This document shows, one piece after another, positions 23,701-38,700 of a stretch of DNA of 64,000 nucleotides. Source of the stretch: Pteria penguin (taxonomy: Eukaryota; Mollusca; Bivalvia; Pterioida; Pteriidae); NCBI GenBank assembly GCA_035048485.1, contig CM068587.1, positions 31,915,001 to 31,979,000 of the forward strand. Reading direction: 5' to 3'. The notes beneath the pieces are model-generated. The model was not told where the DNA came from, searched no databases, and saw only the letters and a list, made by a program, of their open reading frames with translations. A program made the position numbers and the translations under genes. Within the stretch, counting starts at the first letter, position 1. Every line of letters begins with the position of its first letter.

Positions 23701-26700
23701 ATATGGAATCTGAGAAAATTACTTACTTTTGGAAGATAATTGAATAGACGTTGTTGTCCCAACTTAGAGTAAGTTCAACTGCAAGAGTTAGTTCTACTGC
23801 AGTGGGTTATCTAACATGGTTACCAAGGTCTATGTCTGTATCAAGGTCAAAGTTTGTATGTTACAGAATTCTTCTTTTAACATAAAGAACATTAGTAAAA
23901 ATGCCAGTACTAGTTTAAAAATTTCTAAAATGTTTATGATCTACCAAGTATCCATTTTAAAAGCAACATCATGTTTAAAGCTTGTCAGACTTTGGCCATA
24001 TGGAAGTGCTGGTTTTACACTGGCTTACAGATGTCTACAAATGATTGGGAATGATATGTATGGATTTCACATACATGTACTAGACTTCTGTGAAACTCTT
24101 TTTTCTGTAGGAAAGTTACAATTTCTGTGATAATATATCATTTAACTGTAATAAAGTAAATGTAAATATGCAAAATTGTGATTACTGATTGACTCTTTTG
24201 ACTCATGCTTTTATACACACCATTCTTTTGCTCTCTAGTGGGTCAGAAAATCTGTCTAAGTTTAGAATAATAGACTTGATAGGTGACTAAAATACAAAAC
24301 GTGAATGGAATAAGTATTTGCTATCTTACATATTATTGGAATATTTTATTTTCAGGACAACAGCATCTACTAATATGAATGATGTCAGCAGCAGGTCTCA
24401 TGCAATTTTCACAATTGTGTTTACTCAGGTCAGTTTTTACATGACTGTCTGCCTGTCTGTCTGTTTGTCTGTCTATTGTCAACTTTAACTTGACCATGAT
24501 CTTTTACTTACTTTTTTTCAATGTCAATCTTTCAAAATTCTATAGAATCATACAAAATGTATGTTTGGGTTGCCTGCGAACCAATGTGTCACATGGAGAT
24601 CACTTGTCTAGCATCTAACTGTCTGTATATCCAGTAAGAATCACATTTTTGAAAAACAGACTGCAGTTCATACATGAATTCCTTTGAACACTCTAGTTGT
24701 AAATGTTTACATGTTTTATACATACAGACTTAATACTAATGCTTTGCAGCTTTCATATTCTCACTTTTCTAGAAAATTTCCACTTTAGTTAGTAAAAATT
24801 GACTTTAAAAAGCCATAAATCTAAGATTAACATAACCATGTGGGTGGGGAGATTTCTGATATTAATACAGATGACAGTTTTTACTGGAGTACAGTGCTGA
24901 TGTAGCTAAATCGGGCACTTAACTTGTACCCCAGAGGTTGTAGATCTGAATCTCACCAGTGGTTCGTCTGTGTCTTGTCTTTGATATGAAAGAGTGAAAA
25001 CAGTGATTCAGTCTTAGGGTGGATGTGAAATATGAAAGATCCCTCGCTGCTTTGGATGGGTCTTCTTTAATTTCTGTACAAGGAATTGAAAAAATATGTA
25101 AATTGATTTTCTTTGGTCCAGGTGTTCAACTTACACATACAATAGCATGTCATTACCCTGGTATCTGTAATTTGTTTTTAGTGGGATAATTCAATTATTC
25201 TTGTTTAAAAATGAATCATATGTATATTTCAAATTTTAAAACTTTATTGCAAATTTTTGTCACAGGCCAAATTTACAGATGACATGCCATGTGAAACCAG
25301 TAGCAAAATTCATCTTGTAGATCTAGCTGGCAGTGAGCGTGCAGATGCATCTGGGGCTACAGGGCAGAGGCTTAAGGAAGGGGCCAGTATCAACAAATCT
25401 TTAGTCACCTTAGGCTCAGTTATTTCAGTGTTGGGTAAAAATATTCTTTACTATGCTACTGTTAATTTATAATCTGAATTCACAGGATCAGCAGTATACA
25501 GTGTATATGTCTAATCCATCCTGTCACAAAGAAGGTAGTGAGAGTTGCCTCATTTTTATAGGATTCACAATGAGATGTTGTATTGTTTATGTAGAAATTT
25601 GTTTCTTGTCAAGTATAATACATTTATAAACCATTTATTTGAAAATTTACCATTGACTACACTGTATATGTAAACTAAGCATATTATCCAAGTTATTATA
25701 TTCATTATAGGGACTGATTGGTGTATTGAAAAATTATTTGATATGGAATTCATCTCATTTATGAAAACATTATTTTTAAATAACTTTCATGTGGTAGATA
25801 TTGTGACCATATAAGTGAAATCTTTTCGTTATATACATCAGACATTGAACAAACAAATAAATTGATTTCGTGTAACTTTCAGTGTCTCAGTGGTCTGAAG
25901 CAGTGTTCTAGAACCCATTGTACCATCTTAACTGTATCAAATTTGGTTTAAGATCCCAATAAAGGAAAGTGGAGAAACATACCAGTGTACCATCTGGTGG
26001 TGTTCAACTGTAGAACAAAGAAGTAGTATCATGTCTATTTATTACTGAAGCATCTTATCTTGATTTAACCCTGATAATTGGCTTCTGGTATTAATAAGTA
26101 AAACTTGATATGGAGTGTTGGTAAATGATTTGATAGGAGTTTAATCAGACTTTAGCATATCTCATTTGATGTTAATACTTCTTGTAGCTGAAACTTCTGG
26201 TAACAGACAGAAGAATTCTTTTATCCCATATCGAGATTCTGTTTTGACGTGGCTGTTGAAAGACAGTTTAGGTGGGAACTCAAGAACAATCATGATCGCA
26301 AGTGAGTATGTTAGTACTGTACTTTATAACATTTTAATTCAAGTAGATAATATTTTACCTGAAGTAATATTCTGGGTATTATCTAGCCACAAGTAGTGGC
26401 CCTATATGAATGATAGGGCCATAATTCCTTACGTTGTGTAAACTTGCAATTTTGATAAAGCAAATGGATACTATTTGCTCCATTTGATGCCGAAATGCAT
26501 AGAATTGTGCTGGCCATTCCGCTTCTCAAAATTGCAAGTTTATGCAACGTAAGGAACTGTGGCCCTATCATTCATATAGGGCCACTTCTTGCAGCTAGAT
26601 ATTATCTAAGCAGTATATTTGAAGGAAAGTTGAAAAGCAGGAAAAATGTACTGAGCCAATAACCCCTCTTTTTTCTTTCTTAATAAAATTCTTTGTGAAA

Positions 26701-29700
26701 GGTTTAAAACATTTTATTGAAAATTGTAAAGGACATATGCAGTCGACCTTGCATTAAGGGACATTTTGCAGAAAGGACCTCTCTCCTCCATTAAAAAAAG
26801 GGGTGGGAAAGTGTGATTACTTTGTGGTATGTTCAAGTTAAAAAAAATGCAACATCAAATTTTATGAAATGTTTAACCTTATTGAATTTGTATCTTTTTC
26901 AAATAGCTATTTCGCCAGCTGATGTGAATTATGCAGAGACACTAAGTACTCTGAGATACGCTAACCGGGCCAAAAACATTATTAATCGACCCACTGTAAA
27001 TGAGGTGAGAACTCATTTAATGGTATCTAAAGCAGCTTGGTAAAAGATTGAACTGAAGGTGTCTGTCTGGAATCTGACATCCTGTGACTGTATACTTTAA
27101 CATTTCAGATTTCTATTTAGTTTGACAGACTTTTTTCTGTAACTAAAAAAAATAATTTGTAAAATGAAATTTAAAGTAATGAAGTACTCAAAGCTGATTA
27201 CAAAGGATGTGTTTAGCTGATCTGGTGGATCTAGAGTGGGGGAAAATAGGTCTAAAAATGTATCCTTTTATAAAGAGAAACATCAGATGATTTAACACTG
27301 CAATGGATCATTATGTTCCTTAAGGATGAAGTGTTGTTTTTTTTTTATTTAATTCTGTTGCTGAATTCTCTTTAGATGTTATGGATGTTACAGCAACATG
27401 TCCTTCATTTGATCTTTGTTCAAGTGTGGCACATTGCCAGTTAGGTGTTTTGGACTGTTGAACAATGTTGAATAAACAGGAATTGAAATGAATTTCTGAT
27501 GTCACCTTATTCTTTTGTTTTCTATGAATATCCATTAATTTGTAATGAAAAAATGTAAACTTTTGAACATTTATTATGGTTTCTTTAAATATGATTCCGT
27601 ATTTAACTGAGACAATAAAATTATAATTTTCTTACAATATATTGTACAATATATTGTACAAAGATCAGCATTTGAGCAACAGAACAAAAGATGCCACATT
27701 GTACATACCTAACACTGATACAATCAGAATTAATTCTTTCTTTATGTCAAGAAGTGTTTTTTAAAAGTTCAATCTTTTCAAAGTAAACATAACAATGCAT
27801 ACATTGAATTTAGGAGGGCAAGGGTCTGAGATGCTTTGAAGAGAGGGAGTGTCAAGCACAAAAATAATTTTGTAAAAGAGTTATAAGTGGAAGTGTTGTC
27901 ATAGTTGCAAATTCACTTAAAATTTTCATAGGGAGAACACTGTTGGAAAATTCTGATACTTTGTAATTTTCCATGTGCTCAAGATGCTAAGGTGAACAGC
28001 ATAGGTCAAATTTGACCTCTTTTGTATAATTTTTGTCTCTGAAAAAAATATGATTTCATATTCTACTTTCTTTTTTAATTCATTTCAGGATCAGAATGTA
28101 AAACTTATCAGGGAATTGAGGGAAGAAATTGCTCGACTAAAGGCAATGCTTGGTGGTAACATTGTAAGTAATGCAGAATGAGTTTCTCCTTGATAATCTT
28201 ATGTTATAAAAACTTCTGTCAGCTTTTGATAACTAGAACTCAAAGGGTGCATGTGAAACAGTTATATGTAAGCAGAGTTTGTGTAAGGGATATATATTTA
28301 TTTAAAGAAATTAAAATCAGGACTTTAAAATTTGTTCAAGTTAATTTGAAATCCGAGTTATCAGTGTTAGTGATATTGAATAACATAGTATATAGTCTTA
28401 TCATCTTTAATATACATGATAATTATTTTATTTAAAGGTTCAAATTTTGATATGTTTCTGAGGTCATAACTTCCAATAGTACCCTTTTTAATGTTAAAAT
28501 AGTGGCTGTATAGTCATGATTTAAAGAATGAGTATGCATGTGATATTTGTTGCTTCTTTTGTTGAAAAATTGATGTTTTCAAAATAAAAATGTTCGAATC
28601 AGATAAAAAATATATAAAACTCTTCTCAAATTCTCAACCATGTGGCCTTTTTCAAGAGAAAATACTTCCCTTAGAAGGATATTATTGGACAATAAAAATG
28701 TTTGAAAATGTTAGAATGTGATGTGAATTTATTACAGGATAACATATCAACGCCAAAAGTTCAAGAAAAATTGCATGAAAGTGAAGCAAGGGTATGTATG
28801 TTCACCCTCCTGAAGAATATACCGTATATTCAGAATATTTATGCTCTGAATCTAATTTGTCCCTTCCGAAACTCGAAGGGGAGGGAGAAAATGAGAATTG
28901 CATAGATTTCTTCCAGCCAGACTTTTTGTCCAATATATGCTTACAGAACATCCTGTTATTAGATCTTTGATTCCCTCCTTGATACTTTAAAGTAATACTA
29001 TCTTGATTGTAACCTAGGAAGTTATGATAAAGTTGTGCTTCATTGATTTTCATTGGAAACATGGGCCAACGGTAAATGGATAATTAAGTTTTTCTGATGT
29101 TTTCACAGGCTGACTTTAATTTGTAGACATAAGATTTTGTTTTCATCTGTGGCCACTGACTTGCAAATTAATATATTGGCTATGGTTATCACTTGTGTAA
29201 AATGCACACCCCCAAAATTGAGAAATATTTTCCATAAAAAGCTTACGTTTAGTGGCATTGAAGTGAACATTGTATGGTTAGTATAGCATGAATTACCAAG
29301 CAGTTTAAGTTTTAGACAATACCTTGCATACACACTTGTGTTTCATCCATTTGGATATATCAATTGTCGGATTAATTATATTGATACTCTTAATTATTAT
29401 AATACTATAACCATATGTCAGTAGCATGAAAGCTTATTTGTACTAACTAATTTTCTCCTGCTATACTCTCATGATCATTGTACTCAGTCTTCTTGTTATT
29501 TACTGAAGAAACGCTATTCATTTAAATTTCTGTCTGATTGAAACACATGTATACAATGTTGACCATGTTGACCAGGCATTGTTAGAACTAGAACTAAAAA
29601 TTTATACCTGGCCCTGCAGGTATCTAACTTTTATAGGTGAAAGGTATACAATGGGCCAGTTCAGGATAATTGTATGACCATGTAACAAAATATCTGAAGT

Positions 29701-32700
29701 CATATTCAGTGTAACTTAGAATTAAGTATGTAAAACTCTAGTGATTACACCAATATATAGGTAGTCTGATTCACTAAAGATACGAAAATAAGGCATGAGC
29801 AAGCAACCATTGCAATAGATTAACTTCCAGTTGTGATTTGAGTGCATGCTTACATTTTAGAGGTCTTATTCAGGTCGACTTGTAAGTATAATATTTTGGG
29901 GGAAAAAAGCTGGTTGTACTGTAGCATTTATGAATAATCTCAGAGATTAAAATTAACATTTTTGACCACAGGCTAATTTTAGCTTGTGGAACAACTTTGA
30001 CTTTCATCATTCCAGAGTTATAATCCATGATAGTAAAAATAAAAAAAAAACATTGGAAGGATCCCATTGATTGCCCATTCAACTTCTTCTAATCATTATA
30101 GTATATGAATTCATATACTCTCTATTAAGGTAAAAGTGCTGACACAGGAATGGGCAGGAAAGTGGAAAGAAACAGAAAATATATTACAAGTGAGTAAAAA
30201 TCTTTGCAAATTTACAGAATAGTTTGGCTAAACCGTTTCAAACTGGTTCTCTGCCTTTTGTTCAATATTTATCTAATATTAGATATATAGACTGTTTAAT
30301 AAGTAGCTGTTCTGTTGTTTGATGGATTCTTTTTCAATGTATTGCATTGATGATATCAGTGCATTTACATATGTTTCCATAATCTATTACAAATATTTCT
30401 CTTTTGATAGTCTTGTGAGAATAATGGGGTTCATATTTAGTGAACTCTTTGTATACACAGAGCTGTGTTTGATTAGATCTATATCACTTCATCTAAATTT
30501 TAAAACAGGAGATTTAGAAAATTTATTTGCATGAAATTGTCATTGTTACAAGTATCACAAGTGAAGTTAAAGCAGTATTAATAAAAAAAAAAACAGATTT
30601 GATTTCTTAAATGTTTGCAGAAATACAATGGAAATATAAAAGATAAATGTCTTATTGTGGGATTTCATGGTAAATGAATTTCAGTAGTCTTGCATGAATT
30701 CCATAAGAACAATTTCTTGGTTTACTGGAATGCAAGTGAATTGCTGGCCGTTTCTCTTTCGGACTTTCCATGAACATGAACACAATAAGACACTCATTCG
30801 TTAACTGAATTTTGCAGGATAAGTGGTTCATGTGCTTTTATAACCATATAAATATGTAAGTAATGATAATGGACATTAAGTAGTGTTACGCTGTGAAAAG
30901 AAAAAAACAAAGAAATCTCAAAAATATAACGGTTTAAAAACATAAAATGATGAAGAAAGTAGATTAAAATCCTCCAAAAAAGTGAAGTCCGTAATATAAA
31001 TAACCAGAAACACTCATATTCCACAAGTTTTTTGGCCACATGGCCTTTTTCTTTTGGTTTAATGGTAAACTAAAATTTGAGTTTACCACTTAACCACTTG
31101 AAAAAGGCCTTGTTGTCGATTACTTGTGGAATGTAAGTGTTAGTGGTTACTTATAAAATGAATAAATCATCAGTTGGAATTCCAAAAAAACATATCAGAT
31201 GTCATTTAATTTACACTTGCTGCAATAAAAAGTTTGGAATTAATCATATGAGAGAATTTAAGATTTTCTATTGGAGCAACTATGCCGGAGATTTTTGTCT
31301 ATATTATCACACAGTTGTCTTCTAACAAATTTTGTTTATTTATGTAAAATGAAACTTTCGTTTGTTCCGTGTCTGTTTAGGATCCATCATTAGCTTTACG
31401 TAAGGAAGGTTTGGGAGTAGTACTCGACTCTAATTTACCTCACTTGATCGGCATCGATGATGATATTCTCAGCACAGGCATCATGCTGTATCATCTCAAG
31501 GTATATCTATATAATTATAATTTACAATAAATATTAACGTAATAAGATATTTCCTGAATTATCAGATTGCTGGAGTTTTGATAACTTGTTTATAACAGAT
31601 ACGAGAGAGGCATTAGTGTTATTGAGTGATTGACCAGTATTAGTGTTGTTGCTTTGCCTTGTCCAGTCTGTAGCTCTGTAGTTTAGGTCCTTAGCTTATG
31701 ATTTAAAGGTCATTACTTCAAGTCTCAAGAGTGTTATGTGGATGTCCTGTCTTTTGGATAAGACAGTAAAAACCGAGGTCAATTATCACAGTAGACATTT
31801 CATTGATGGGAATGTATTAAGTGGTACACTGTTTCTTATTGTAACTCCTCACCTCTGATAAATTTGAGTTCAAGTAAAGGCCAATGGAAAGGTCTGCCAG
31901 GATACCTACAGAATGTTCATTGTTTTCCATGGCTTGTCCAGTGTGGGTCATTGCTGAAAATCTAAGTGAAAAAATGTTGCTGTAGCATTAAACAACCAAT
32001 AAGGAATCCAACTTTTAGAATTGTTAGGATTTCTGATAAATCGTATACCATCTGTGGCTTCAGGTTATTCTTTGATTTAGTTGATGTGATTGACAATTCA
32101 GAAGTCATGAAGTGCCTTTTGTAGTCTTTTAGATAAAAATTTGAAAGATAAAAATGATATGTATAATCACATTACTGTTTATCTTTCTCCTTAGGAGGGA
32201 AAAACAACAGTAGGCAGGTCGGACTCTGATTTCACCCCGGATATTGGTAAATTTTAAATCGATTTATTTTTTATTAGCTCACCTGAGCCAAAGGCTCAAG
32301 TGAGCTATTGTGATCAATCACCGTCCGTCGTCCGTCCGTCGTCCGTCGTTAACTTTTCACATTTTCGACTTCTTCTCCAGAACCACTGAACAGAATTTGA
32401 TGAAACTTGATAAGCATGTAGTACTCATGGTCCCCTACAAGTGTTGTTGTTTTTCGTCCGGATTCATCAACAGGTGGCGCCACCACAGGCAAAAGTAGGT
32501 CAAAGAGGGTACCCTCCTTTGACAAACTTCTTCTTCAGACAGGGGGCATACAGAGACAAACCGAATGCATAGGAATGATCTAGAGGGATGTGTGAAGAAG
32601 TGTTGTTATTTTTGGTTCCGTTCCGAAATCAAATTTTTGACGTTTTTTTGACGTTTTTTTGTACTTGGTAGTTTTAATGCAGAAAAGAGGTATTTTTTTC

Positions 32701-35700
32701 TTTTAGTAAACATTGATGCATTAATTTGGTTTAATTTGATCATTTTGATGGTAAGAAATACTACTGCGAAGAAAATTTTTCAATATTTTATGTTTTGGAT
32801 TTTTTATGAATTTTTTAAGACTTTCAAGAAAAAGTGGGTGGGATAATTGGTGTAAACATTTCACAGTTTGAACTTTTTCTTCGGGACCACTTGCTGGAAT
32901 TCAATGAAACTTGGCATGCATCAAATACTCAAGGTCCCCGACAAATGTGGTCATTTTTGTCAGGATCCATGAACAGGTGGCACCACCACAGACAAAAGTA
33001 GGTCACAGAGGGTACCCTCCTTTGACAAACTTCTTATTCAGATCGGGTGCATACAGCGACAAACTGACTGCATAGGAATGATTTAGAGGCATATGGGAAG
33101 AAGTGTTGATATTTTTTGGTTCCATTCCGAAATCAAATTTTTGACGTTTTTTCATTTTTATTTTGGACTTTGTTATTTTAATGCATTAAAGAGTTATTAT
33201 TTTCTTTTAGTAAACATTGATGCATTCATTTGGTTTCATTTAATCATTTCTATGGTAAGGAATGCTGGTGCGAAGGAATTTTTTCAATATCTCGATTTTT
33301 GAATTTTTTATGAATTTTTTAAGACTTCCAAGAAAAGAGGGGGGGGGGACAATTTTTCATATCTTCAACTTGATCTACAGAACAACTTGAAGGATTGTGA
33401 TAAAACTGGGTAGGATGCAAGTACTCATAGTCCTTTTCAAAGGTTTTGTTTTTTTGTGCGGATCATCCAAATTGGTTAACAGATAATGCCACCATGTCTA
33501 AAAGTAGGTCTCACAATGGTACATATACCACTTGGTAATTGAAATATGGAGAGTAGCGGTTCAAATCCAGCTGTGGTCAAAAAAAATTTTTTTTTTTTTT
33601 ACACATCTAAATAAGTTTTTAGATGTTTCTCAACACTCAACATATGAAATTAGGAATTTTACGTTTAAGACTTCCAAAAAAAAAAAAGGGGGGGGGGGGG
33701 GGGGTGTTTTGGCCATTTTTCACATTTTCAACTTTTTCTACAAAACTGTTTGAGGGATTTTAATAAATCTTGGTAGAAATAAGTCACTTATGATCCTCTT
33801 CAAATTCTGTTGTTTTCGTCCAGACCTCTTTACAGGTGGCGCCACCATAGTCAAGAGTAGGTCACAAAAGAGTTCCCTCGTTTGACAATATTCTTTTTCA
33901 TACGGGCTGTATACAGAGACAAACAGAATGCATAGAAATGATCTAGAGGGATGAGTGAAGATGTATTGTCATTTTGGTTCCCTTCCAAAATCAAATTTTA
34001 GAATTTTTTTCGACATTTCTTTGGACTTGGTGATTCAATGCAGAAAAAAGTGTCATATTTCCTAGTTAATTGATAATGATGATTTCTTATGGACTATTGT
34101 GATCATAATTATGGTAAGGATTGTTACTTTGAAAGAATTTTGTCAATATCTCAATTTTTGGATTTTCTATGAATTTTTTAAGACTTCCAAATGAGGGTGT
34201 ATAGGAACAATTCAATCACATTTTTCACTTCTGCTGTTATACCACATGAAAGATTTTAATGAAACATGGAATACATGAAGTACTTAAAGTCCTCTATCAA
34301 TTTGGTAAATTTTATCCAAATTGGTTAACAGATAATGCCACCATGTCTAAAAAGCAGTTCTCACAATAGTACATATACCACTTGGTAATTGAAATATGGA
34401 GAGTAGCGGTTCAAATCCAGCTGTGGTCAAAATTTTTTTTTCATTTCTTTACACATCTAAATAAGTTTTTAGATGTTTCTCAACACTCAACATATGAAAT
34501 TAGGCAATTTTAAGTTAGATCTGGACAATATTTGAAACAATTGTTGTTCATGACCCAGACTTGAAATCAGTCAACAAAAGGCCCCACCTAAAGAAAATGA
34601 CTAACTTTTTGCCCTGAATGACTTCTTGCAGAGACAAAGGAAATGCTTAATATCAAAATCACCTGAATGGATGTGCAAAAAAGTGTTGTTTTTTATTCTA
34701 GCCTGAAATAAAATTTGACATATTTTCAACATCTGTGTTGACTTAGTCACATTAATGCAAAAATAAATGAATTCTCCTTCATGCATGACTGATAATCTAG
34801 GTACTCAGGTGAGCGATATAGGCCCACTTGGGCCTCTTGTTTAAAATACTAAAGTGAACATTTCCAAGAAAACCAATAGTATCTGAATCATCGGTGTAAA
34901 ATATGACTAAATATTTAAAAGTCACCAATATGATATCTATTTTCTATATCAGATTGATTTCAGTATACTTTAGTTTGACGTCTTTATTTCTTATATACTC
35001 TATACTTCTATACTCCTAATTCAGCCATGTTCTCCTTTCAAAATCAGTTTGAATAAAGTGACACTGCCTCAGTGAATAACTTGGCAGCTATGTAACTATA
35101 AATTTTATGGAAGTCATACAGTTAAGTACCTTAATAGGCCACAACAAGCTTCTTATTTGATATTCAATTTGTTGTAGATGCCTAGTGTATTTCATTTTGA
35201 AACTCAATTTTATCCACATGTAAGATATCATTATCAGTTTGTTTCAATGTCAGATATCAATGCTACATTGTAAGTGTCCATCTCAAAAGAGAGCAGGACT
35301 TAAATCTATAGTCCTCGCTTACGAATCTGATACTCTCTTATTTAATTTCATTTCCAAGTCACAGATTTTTATGATTTATTTGGGACTTAAGTTAGGCAAT
35401 TACATCAAGGTACATTTCCAGGGATTTCCTTCTTCAAACACGAGCTGTTAGTTGTAGGTGAAGTAATCATAGTCTAATATTAAGCAGTAAGTAATGATAA
35501 CAAAGAAAATGATACAGGAAGGTTCCATTTTCAATTGGGAAAATTGAAATAAAAAAGATAATGACATTAAATTGTACCATGATGTAATTGCCCAACTTAA
35601 AATTGAAAAAAAAGATAGTTACATTAAATTGTATGATAATAATAGGATTGAGGTTTTGGTAAAAGGAGGCATAATACCATACTCCGTTTTCTTTTTATAG

Positions 35701-38700
35701 TGATAGCAGGTCTGGATACAGAAGAAGAGCATTGCATCATTGAGCATATCAATGGGGAGGTAACTCTGTGTCCCCTGCAGCGAGCTTTGTGTGTAGTCAA
35801 CGGAACCGCTGTTACCTCACCTATCAAGCTTACGCAAGGTTTGTAGCTTTATAAATGTAAACAGCAATACCATATCATGATTGTGTTTAACACAGGTAGG
35901 AAACAGTCGAGTCATAGACTTGCATCCCAGATTCCTTGTCATTTCTGTAAAATTTGTCCCATCAACCAAAGACAAAAGAATGTAAAATATGTTTTTTATG
36001 TCTGATACTTAAAAGAATCTTTGATGCTCAAAGGAAGGGAACCTGACAGCAAATTCAAATGCGGGTCTTTTACTTGCTGTTCTGGTTTATACTTGATGCA
36101 GATTTTCTGGATGTAGAGTGACACAAACAGACAAATAATTATGTGACCTTCATAGCCTAACACTTAGAAATATTGACAGAGGATAGCTAAACTTTATGAT
36201 TAATTTTCATGCATCATCCCTGGAATTCAATTACATGTATACTGAAATTTGAAGTTAATGCAAAAGAAGAGAAGTTATTAATTGTAGAAATGGTCTGTTT
36301 AATGTAAAACACAGTGCAAAGTATCGTTAATAAATGCAACAATTAAACTTACAGTACCCTCATCAGATCATTCAACAAAACAAAGCCTTGTGTCTCCAAA
36401 CCTCAAATTAGCATGACATTATATATACGAAAGGAAATTGGTCACTAAACAAAACTTGGTGTTAGGAAATTTAAACTGTCATATTGGGATGGTGAAAAAG
36501 CTCAATAAATCATGGTTAACAACAAGGTCTACATTTTGAGAAAAGATAAGCAGATGAACTTCGAGATGAGTCGTAAATAGATAATAATAATGGCGGATTT
36601 TATAAGTAACACTATGCAAAAAAATTATGTATATTTTAAATCTGAATTTTATACAGAAAATTTCGTATTATGAAAACCTTTCAGTGATGCCTCGATTAAA
36701 GGATTTTGGTTACAATGCTTAGTGTAGAATAAACAAAACTAATACAGAAAATGCAGTGTTTGTGGATTTTGGAATATTATTTCCTAAAGAGATAAAGCAT
36801 ACTCCTATTTTGTATTCAGGTTTGTGTAACAGGTGTCTTGTGTTTCCAGGTGATGTCAGTCTTTTGAAAATGGTAATTCATATTATTTTTCCAGGAACCA
36901 AATTCTAACAGTTGAATATTCTATTAAGTACAAATGTATTTCACATCTAAATAATATCCATACACATGTATAACAATATTGTGCTTCAGCAAAGAATACT
37001 TTAATCTCCACATCTTCTCAGTCATATTTCATATCTTAATGACAGACTTTAGTGTTATTTCTTATAAACATTTCAAACACAAATATAACAACTATTCTTC
37101 TTCCTCATACATCATTCTTCCCATCATCTTTTCAATTGTATTCAGAATCTCTGTACTTTCCTCGATGAAAAAATATGGCACATCTATCCGAGGCACAGCG
37201 GTAACAGCTTTGTTCTCTACCTCTCTCATAGCTTTCAATATATCTCTCTCCATCAACATGACACTAAGGTCTGGTTTGGCTTTTAGTTTTTCCTTGTACT
37301 CCCTAACCATTGAGGTCATCTCACGGTAACAAGTTTGGAGGGGATACTTGGTTGCTGTAATCTTTGTTTGGTTCCTTTTCCTGCTTAACTCTACTGCCTC
37401 ATTCAGTCTGGACACGGCTGTGTCTATTTTGTTCTTTAATACTTTAGCTGAAATTTGAATTCTATAATGTATCTAAAGTTTCCATAACAACGAGTCAGGT
37501 GATGTATTCACAAATGAGATATTAGATAGTGTTTTTGATAGATGAACTGAGTCTGATATGATCCGACATTTCTGATTGAAGTGTCATCCATTTACTTTGA
37601 GATGAAAACAGATTTGGTTGTTTTTTTACGCTTTGTCTTTGATATCAAATGAATAGCATAATGCCTGTAGACGGGAATATTTTAAATTCAGACTTGCTGT
37701 GTAACTTCAGTATAGTAAGGGATTTTAACATGCCTTTTTGAGCTTATTTTTGACACAGATAGTTTAGCTATGTTTTTCGATTATTAGATCACCCAACGTG
37801 ACCATGAGTGATGAGATTCACTTCATTTAGTTACAAAGTGAACTTGCCAAAATGCTCAGTCATTTGAATATAGTCTCTTATTTGCTTGCTTTGTATGTTA
37901 TTTTTCATTGACTGAGATTGAATGGGCATGACATGCATTGCCACTATGTACCGTCCCTAACTTGCCCTAACTACTTGGAAACGGCAGATGATTAAATATG
38001 TGATGTTATCATAATATTGAAATGGTAATTGTTTTCTTGAAGTCTTCTTTCTGTTTATAACTACAATACTGAAACATTAAAATATGGCACATTGTCAGTC
38101 TTTTTAACATAGGAGAAACAACAGGCAGTTTTTCACAATAAAATGATGTTTGTGTTAAAAGTAAGTTAGAGCTGAGGTGAACATGTCATTACAGGTTATG
38201 TATCAGATAACCTCTATATACTAGATTCATTTGTTTTGAATTATAAGGAATTTTTTTAGATCAGTTTGAGATATGGATGACTGGACTTGATACATAAATT
38301 CTTGGTAGCCAAGTCAAAGGTAAAAACTAAATCAAACCTCTCTGCAAAACTGCATCCATATTTTTGTCTGCTACCATATCATTTTCGTTGGATTTTTCAT
38401 CACATTCTGCAATTTTCTGTTCAAGTAGAGGCAATTTATTCTCTTCCATCTGTACCACATGGCATAGAACTGTGTCCTGGAAGATTTATGATAATAGACT
38501 GATGTACTGGTAGTTTTAAGATCAATAAAAGATTTCTAGTAGGTTTAGAAAGTCTACAGTAGAAGTTCTCTTCAGAGTTTAAATTTTTGACTTATTGGCT
38601 GATAAGTACATGTATTTTGATTCTGATTTGTGTATAGGATTGCTTCTCTGACTGTGTTTAAATGACTTCTACTTTGATTTTCTGAACATTAATTGTATAT

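Noticed and set aside
23816..24130. 104-codon frame in intron 7
   Set aside because: No domain, no splice-compatible ends fitting KIF16B phase, and it sits between exons that already join in phase.
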